From Pseudomonadota bacterium (lineage in GTDB: Bacteria > Pseudomonadota > Alphaproteobacteria > Acetobacterales > Acetobacteraceae): a stretch of 9,763 nucleotides of DNA. Under the pieces are notes generated by a model, which saw nothing but the letters and a program-made list of their open reading frames with translations, was not told the DNA's origin and ran no database searches. A program made the translations under genes and the position numbers. The DNA lies in contig JAKAQU010000085.1 in the NCBI GenBank assembly GCA_021819535.1, positions 1 through 9,763 of the forward strand, written 5' to 3'. This document shows positions 5,929 through 9,763 of this stretch, in pieces. Numbering within the stretch: position 1 is the first letter of the stretch; each line of letters starts with the position of its first letter.

Positions 5929-7736
5929 TGTGCAAATTCCTCAGCGGTGATGATGTCGCGGGCAGGCGGTTCGGCATAGAGCGCCTCGATCAGCGCCGGG
6001 CGATTCCGGAGAATGATGCGCTGGTTGAGCGAGCCTTTATCCGTCACTTCGCCGGCATCGATCGAGAGTGCGGCATCGAGAAAAACGAGGCGCGCGATAC
6101 GCATCGAGCTTCCCGGATAATCGCGTGCGAAGAGGGCGAGCCGGCGCGCGATCTCGCTGCGAATGGCGGCATCATTGGCATAGTCCGGGCGTTCGGGCAC
6201 GGCGAGTGCTGCGATCATGTCGCGATCGGGGGCCGCGATCACCACATCCCGCACGTAAGGCGCGAGGCGCTCGAGAAGGAGCGCGCGGAGCCGCCCGACA
6301 TGCACCCAGGTGCCGGTCGAGAGCTTGAAATCCTCCGAAATTCGGCCATCGAAGCGAAACCCGAGCGAAGGTGTCGCGGGATCGATCCATGCCAGCGCAT
6401 CGCCCGTGCGGTAGAAGCCTTCTTCATCGAAGACGGCACGGGTTTTCGCCTCGTCCCGCCAATAACCGGGTGTGATGTTCGGCCCACGCATCCGCACCTC
6501 GCGCTTGCCCTCGACATCGACGAGCTTGACTTCGACACCCGGCGCCGGCACGCCAACCATGCCCGAACGCGCATGCGAGGGATGGCAGCAAAGGGCGAAT
6601 GGCGCGGTTTCGGTCGCACCGAGCCCAGTGAGCATGGTCACGCGCCGGCCGATGGTCTCGATCGCGAGCGCATCCAGCATGTCCCAAACATGCTGCGTAA
6701 GCGACGCCCCGGCATAGAAAAAAAGCTTTACCTGACTGAAGAATTTTTGGCGCAGCTCGGCATCCTCGCGACAGGCGAGCGCGATCTCCTCCCATCCTTT
6801 GGGGACGTTGAAATAGACGCTCGGTGCAATCTCACGAAGATTGCGCAAGGTTGCTGCCATGCCCCCCGGTGCCGGCCGGCCGTCGTCGATATAAAGCGTG
6901 CCGCCGTTATAGAGCACGATGCCGAAATTATGGTTGCCGCCGAAAGTATGGTTCCATGGCAGCCAGTCGAGCAAGACCGGCGGCTCTTCGCCAAGAAAAC
7001 GCATCACCGAGCGGATCATTTCCTGATTGCTGCACAGCATGCGCTCCGTGTTGATCACGCCTTTGGGGAGATCGGTCGAGCCGGATGTAAAAAGAAATTT
7101 GGCGATCGTCTCCGGTCCGACCCGCGTTACTGCCGCGGCCACCGCCGGGCGCGGGGTGGTGGCGCGGAGATCGGCCAAGAGTGAAATCTTCAGTCCCGGC
7201 GGTGGGTTTTGCGAGACAACGATCTCGGTGCCATCGGCGATCGTTGCCAGCGCCGGGGCAAATCGGGCACCGTCCTCGGCGAAGACGAGACCGGGGGTAA
7301 GCAGGCCGAAAATATGGCGAAGCCGCGCGAAATCACCGCCCGTCGTCGCGTAGGCGACCGAAATCGGGGCATAGGGCACGCCGACATGCATCGCCGCCAG
7401 GCCCAGCAGCGCGTGATCGATCGAATTGCCGGAAAGAATGGCAACCGGCCGCGCCGCCGACAGGCCGCGATCGAGCAGCGCCTGGCCGAGCGCGCACACC
7501 GCTGCCAGCGTCTCGGCATAGGTGATGCGCCGCCAACCGGCGCCATCGGGCGTGCGCTCGGCGAGGAAGACGCGATCGGGGGCGTATCCGGCCCAGTGTT
7601 CGAGGCGCTCGGTGAGGCGGGCCGGATAGGGGCCGAGCGATACCTCAGCGTGGGCACGGAGAGTGCCGTCCGCGTCCTCCGTGATCGCCATGTCGGGGAC
7701 ATGGAGACTAACCGGGACCGCCGGGATTTCGGCCAT
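5925..7736 (-). CDS. fcs: Feruloyl-CoA synthetase-like AMP-forming acyl-CoA ligase
   Basis: Adenylate-forming ligase of 603 residues that would convert a hydroxycinnamate, ATP and CoA to the CoA thioester. Motifs in order: the P-loop LFTSGSTDLPKG (215-226), GLGATETAPF (371-380), YRTGD ending at Asp446, FDGRISEDFKLSTGTWV (462-478) and the C-terminal catalytic Lys567 in TDKGSLNQ. The segment DWLPWNHTFGGNHNFGIVLYNGGTLYIDDGRP, VYFNVPKGWE, and the SEDFKLSTGTWVHVG variant in place of the usual DxxK pattern are, to my reading, the marks of the Pseudomonas/Rhodopseudomonas type of feruloyl/coumaroyl-CoA synthetase rather than of fatty-acid or plant-type 4CL ligases. The start is firm: AGGAGG lies four nucleotides before ATG 7736. 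It is second in the operon and coupled to the thiolase by an ATGA overlap. Preference among ferulate, coumarate and caffeate cannot be read from sequence. Confidence 0.85.
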   Translation of the reverse strand: MAEIPAVPVSLHVPDMAITEDADGTLRAHAEVSLGPYPARLTERLEHWAGYAPDRVFLAERTPDGAGWRRITYAETLAAVCALGQALLDRGLSAARPVAILSGNSIDHALLGLAAMHVGVPYAPISVAYATTGGDFARLRHIFGLLTPGLVFAEDGARFAPALATIADGTEIVVSQNPPPGLKISLLADLRATTPRPAVAAAVTRVGPETIAKFLFTSGSTDLPKGVINTERMLCSNQEMIRSVMRFLGEEPPVLLDWLPWNHTFGGNHNFGIVLYNGGTLYIDDGRPAPGGMAATLRNLREIAPSVYFNVPKGWEEIALACREDAELRQKFFSQVKLFFYAGASLTQHVWDMLDALAIETIGRRVTMLTGLGATETAPFALCCHPSHARSGMVGVPAPGVEVKLVDVEGKREVRMRGPNITPGYWRDEAKTRAVFDEEGFYRTGDALAWIDPATPSLGFRFDGRISEDFKLSTGTWVHVGRLRALLLERLAPYVRDVVIAAPDRDMIAALAVPERPDYANDAAIRSEIARRLALFARDYPGSSMRIARLVFLDAALSIDAGEVTDKGSLNQRIILRNRPALIEALYAEPPARDIITAEEFAQ

Positions 7737-7794
7737 GTTTCCTCCTCACGCGGGATGTCACCCGAAATATCCGCCTATCGCCGGCCGGCGTCGC
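7737..7794 (-). other. Short gap between crotonase and ligase genes
   Basis: These 58 bp hold the strong ligase ribosome binding site (7741-7746) and a perfect 12-bp GC palindrome, CGCCGGCCGGCG, at 7779-7790 just after the crotonase stop. The palindrome has no loop or T-tract, so I do not call it a terminator. The two genes are most likely cotranscribed. Confidence 0.4.
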
Positions 7795-8598
7795 TCATGT
7801 CGGCGAAGCTCGGCCAATCTTCGCCGCCCGCCCTTCGAGAAAGGCCGCGAGACGCGATTTCGCCTCCTGATCCGCGGCGGCGATCGCGGCCATCAGGCTT
7901 TCGGCCAGAAATCCGCTCTCGCGATCGCTCTCGGCGATGCGCGGCAGTGCCTGCAGCACGGCGAAATTAGTGAGCGGCGCGTTGGACGCGATTTTCGCCG
8001 CGAGGTCGAGGGCGAGCGCGAGCCCGGCATCGGGCTCGGCGAGATAATTGGAAATCCCGATCGCCTGGCCTTCCTCCGCGCTGAAGACGCGCCCCGTCAG
8101 CATCATATCGGTCATGCGCGCGAGCCCGATCAGACGTGGCAGCCGCACCGATCCGCCGCCGCCGACGAAAATGCCGCGCTGACCCTCCGGCAGCGCATAA
8201 TAGGCCGAGCGTTCGGCGACCCGGATATGACAGGCGGCGGCGAGTTCGAGCCCGCCCCCGATCACCGCGCCATGCAGCGCGGCGATCACCGGCAATCTGC
8301 CCTCGGCGATGTGGCGGAAGGATTGGTGCCAGAGGCGGCTGTGGAACACGCCGGCGGTTGCGTCCTGGGCGCTGATATCGGCGAGGTCGAGACCGGCGGA
8401 GAAATGCGCGCCATTCCCGGCCAAAACCGCAGCACGCGCCTCCGCCGGCGGGGCGGCGAAGAAGGCGCCGAGTGCCTCCACCATTTCCTCGTTGAGCGCG
8501 TTGCGTTTTTCCGGGCGCGCAAGCCGCACCAGCGCAACCGGGCCGTGCATTTCGACGGCAAGCAGAGCGGAAAGCGGTGGTCTCGCCTCTGGCGGCAT
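7795..8598 (-). CDS. Crotonase-family enoyl-CoA hydratase
   Basis: Soluble enzyme of 267 residues, the usual length for a crotonase. The CoA-binding and oxyanion-hole elements are present: RPEKRNALN (28-36), HFSAGLDL (65-72) and HGAVIGGGLELA (109-120). Both acid/base glutamates of true hydratases are in place, Glu118 in GGGLE and Glu138 in ALPEGQRG, followed by GGGGSVRLPRLIG. By position it would hydrate feruloyl- or coumaroyl-CoA to the 3-hydroxy ester. The Pseudomonas retro-aldol enzyme Ech/HCHL has no Glu at the first of these sites, so a plain hydratase is the better reading, though lyase activity cannot be excluded. It is the first gene of the catabolic operon. Only a weak purine-rich stretch (AAGGG) lies upstream of ATG 8598, making this start less certain than the others. 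Confidence 0.85.
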   Translation of the reverse strand: MPPEARPPLSALLAVEMHGPVALVRLARPEKRNALNEEMVEALGAFFAAPPAEARAAVLAGNGAHFSAGLDLADISAQDATAGVFHSRLWHQSFRHIAEGRLPVIAALHGAVIGGGLELAAACHIRVAERSAYYALPEGQRGIFVGGGGSVRLPRLIGLARMTDMMLTGRVFSAEEGQAIGISNYLAEPDAGLALALDLAAKIASNAPLTNFAVLQALPRIAESDRESGFLAESLMAAIAAADQEAKSRLAAFLEGRAAKIGRASPT

Positions 8599-8648
8599 GG
8601 GGCAGGCCCTTGTTGCGGGTTCTTGGACGGGAAGGACGTTCAGCCGAG

Positions 8649-8677
8649 CTTTAGCCGATGCGGCGGAACGGGGTCAA
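8649..8677 (-). promoter_or_regulatory. Weak sigma-70-like promoter candidate for the catabolic operon
   Basis: In the 87-bp gap between phoR and the crotonase gene, the minus strand reads TTGACC (8672-8677), a 17-nt spacer, then CTAAAG (8649-8654). The -35 is good and the -10 poor. It is the best candidate I see for a promoter separating the operon from phoR, but the evidence is thin. Confidence 0.25.
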
Positions 8678-8685
8678 CGGGATAG

Positions 8686-9763
8686 TTATGCTTCATCTCG
8701 ATTTACCGGGCGCATCTCTGCCCCCGGCAGCCAGACGGTGAAGCGGGCGAACTGCCCCTCTTCGCTTTCGATGGTCAACTGGCCACGATGACGGTTGACC
8801 ACGTGTTTGACGATGGCAAGCCCGAGACCAGTGCCGCCGGCACTCCGCGCACGACCCTTGTCGATGCGATAAAACCGTTCCGTCAGGCGCGGCAGATGGA
8901 CACGCGCAATCCCTGGTCCGTCATTCTCGACCACGAGCGCGACACCCGGGCGCGACGCCGACAGGGCGCTGGCGGCGGAGAGCATCACCTTGCCACCCTC
9001 GCGGCCGTATTTGAGGGCGTTGTCGAGCAGGTTCTGCACCACCTGGACGATCTGGTCTTGATCGCCGGGAATTTCGGGCAGCCCCGCCGCGATCGCCATC
9101 GTGAGCGTCATTTTACGCTCAGCGAGACGCAATTCGAACGCGGCGGCGAGCCGCTCGATCAGTGCCGTGAGGTCGATGGTTCCGCTCGGCGGCAGATGCT
9201 CGTCCACTTCGATGCGCGAGAGGCGCAAAAGATCGTCGATCAGGCGGTTCATGCGCGCCGCCTGCTCGGCCATGATGGCAAGAAAACGCGCCTGCGCCGC
9301 CGGATCGTCGGCGGCGGGGCCGCGCAGCGTGTCGATGAAGCCAATCAGGCTCGCGAGCGGCGTGCGCAATTCATGGCTGGCATTGGCGACGAAATCGGCG
9401 CGCATCCGCTCGATCGCCTGCTCGCGCGAGCGGTCGGCGAGAACCACGATCGCGGCCCCGCCATCAGGCAATTCCTGCAACAGATGCACGACGCTCGCCC
9501 TCACCTCGCGCGGCACCGGCACGGGAAGCGAAAACACAACCGATTGCGTCTCGCGTTCGGCATAGGCGCGCTCGATCGCCGAGCGCAGTTCGGGATGGCG
9601 GAGCACAGCGGCGATATCCTCGCCGAAAATCTTGCGCGCCGCGGCATTGGCCTGGCGCACGGCGCGATCGGCGCCGAGCACGATCAGCGGGTCGGGCAGC
9701 AATTCGACGACCAGAGCACCCGCGCGCGCAAGGCGGGCACGGCTCGCCGCTTGTTCGTTGCGC
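8686..9763 (-). CDS. phoR: PhoR-type sensor histidine kinase, 3' part (5' end beyond the window)
   Basis: Sensor kinase of the phosphate-starvation two-component system; it phosphorylates a PhoB-type regulator. The frame is open to the right edge (358 residues visible). A methionine-like TTG start at 9702 would cut into the PAS segment ELLPDPLIVLGADRAVRQANAAARKIFG, so the gene is taken as partial. Then come the HisKA box DFVANASHELRTPLASLIGFIDTLRG with the phospho-accepting His at 9373-9375, the N box QNLLDNALKYG, the DGPGI box, and LTERFYRIDKGRARSAGGTGLGLAIVKHVVNRHRG. That last stretch and the HLPRLTERFYR context are characteristic of alphaproteobacterial PhoR. N-terminal membrane segments would lie outside the window. 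Pst transporter genes often follow phoR in this class; here a catabolic operon on the same strand follows after 87 bp. Confidence 0.85.
   Translation of the reverse strand, partial: RNEQAASRARLARAGALVVELLPDPLIVLGADRAVRQANAAARKIFGEDIAAVLRHPELRSAIERAYAERETQSVVFSLPVPVPREVRASVVHLLQELPDGGAAIVVLADRSREQAIERMRADFVANASHELRTPLASLIGFIDTLRGPAADDPAAQARFLAIMAEQAARMNRLIDDLLRLSRIEVDEHLPPSGTIDLTALIERLAAAFELRLAERKMTLTMAIAAGLPEIPGDQDQIVQVVQNLLDNALKYGREGGKVMLSAASALSASRPGVALVVENDGPGIARVHLPRLTERFYRIDKGRARSAGGTGLGLAIVKHVVNRHRGQLTIESEEGQFARFTVWLPGAEMRPVNRDEA

Noticed and set aside
5844..7184. Long plus-strand open frame (446 codons) antisense to the ligase and thiolase start
   Set aside because: It lies opposite a clear feruloyl-CoA-synthetase-like gene with intact motifs. 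Its protein is Arg/His/Glu-rich with no recognisable domain, typical of antisense frames in GC-rich DNA.
7779..7790. CGCCGGCCGGCG palindrome after the crotonase stop as a terminator
   Set aside because: It is a perfect palindrome without loop or T-run, inside an apparent operon, and such GC palindromes are common by chance in this composition.
7663..8685. Plus-strand open frame of 340 codons opposite the crotonase
   Set aside because: It shadows a well-supported crotonase and has no domain signature or good ribosome binding site.
1..9763. CRISPR array, tRNA, rRNA, insertion sequence or prophage genes
   Set aside because: I saw no regularly spaced repeats, no tRNA-like cloverleaf, and no transposase, integrase or phage protein motifs on either strand.

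Overview
The window looks like chromosomal DNA of a GC-rich alphaproteobacterium (GC judged by eye in the mid-60s percent). The PhoR-type kinase at the right edge has the alphaproteobacterial form. A GGTTCTTTTTT/AAAAAAGAACC hairpin in the left spacer resembles intergenic repeats I associate with Acetobacteraceae. The family placement is a guess from memory, not a search result.

Layout. Positions 1-268 are a spacer with no convincing gene: an AT-rich patch (about 1-110) carrying a perfect 15-bp inverted repeat followed by eight T, then ordinary GC-rich DNA, then the T/A hairpin just past the end of the first gene. Next is a divergent efflux pair: a 14-helix DHA2-type MFS transporter (minus) and a YafY-type HTH/WYL regulator (plus), with a perfect 7-bp inverted repeat in the 89-bp gap. 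From 2509 to 8598 lies an aromatic-acid catabolic block: a branched-chain-amino-acid-type periplasmic binding protein (minus) divergent from a MarR regulator (plus), then a minus-strand operon of crotonase, feruloyl-CoA-synthetase-like ligase, thiolase and 4-hydroxybenzoyl-CoA-thioesterase-like hotdog protein. The right edge holds the 3' part of phoR (minus), which runs off the window.

How the genes fit together (inference from families and order). The binding protein would capture a hydroxycinnamate such as ferulate or p-coumarate. The ligase makes the CoA ester, the crotonase hydrates the side chain, the thiolase removes acetyl-CoA, and the thioesterase frees a hydroxybenzoate (vanillate or 4-hydroxybenzoate). 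This is the CoA-dependent beta-oxidative route of side-chain shortening rather than the retro-aldol route through vanillin. The 3-hydroxyacyl-CoA dehydrogenase needed between hydratase and thiolase is not in the window, nor are the ABC permease and ATPase genes for the binding protein. The MarR protein is a plausible CouR-like repressor. The individual families are well known. The points of interest are the compact arrangement, the missing steps, and the unexplained inverted repeats.
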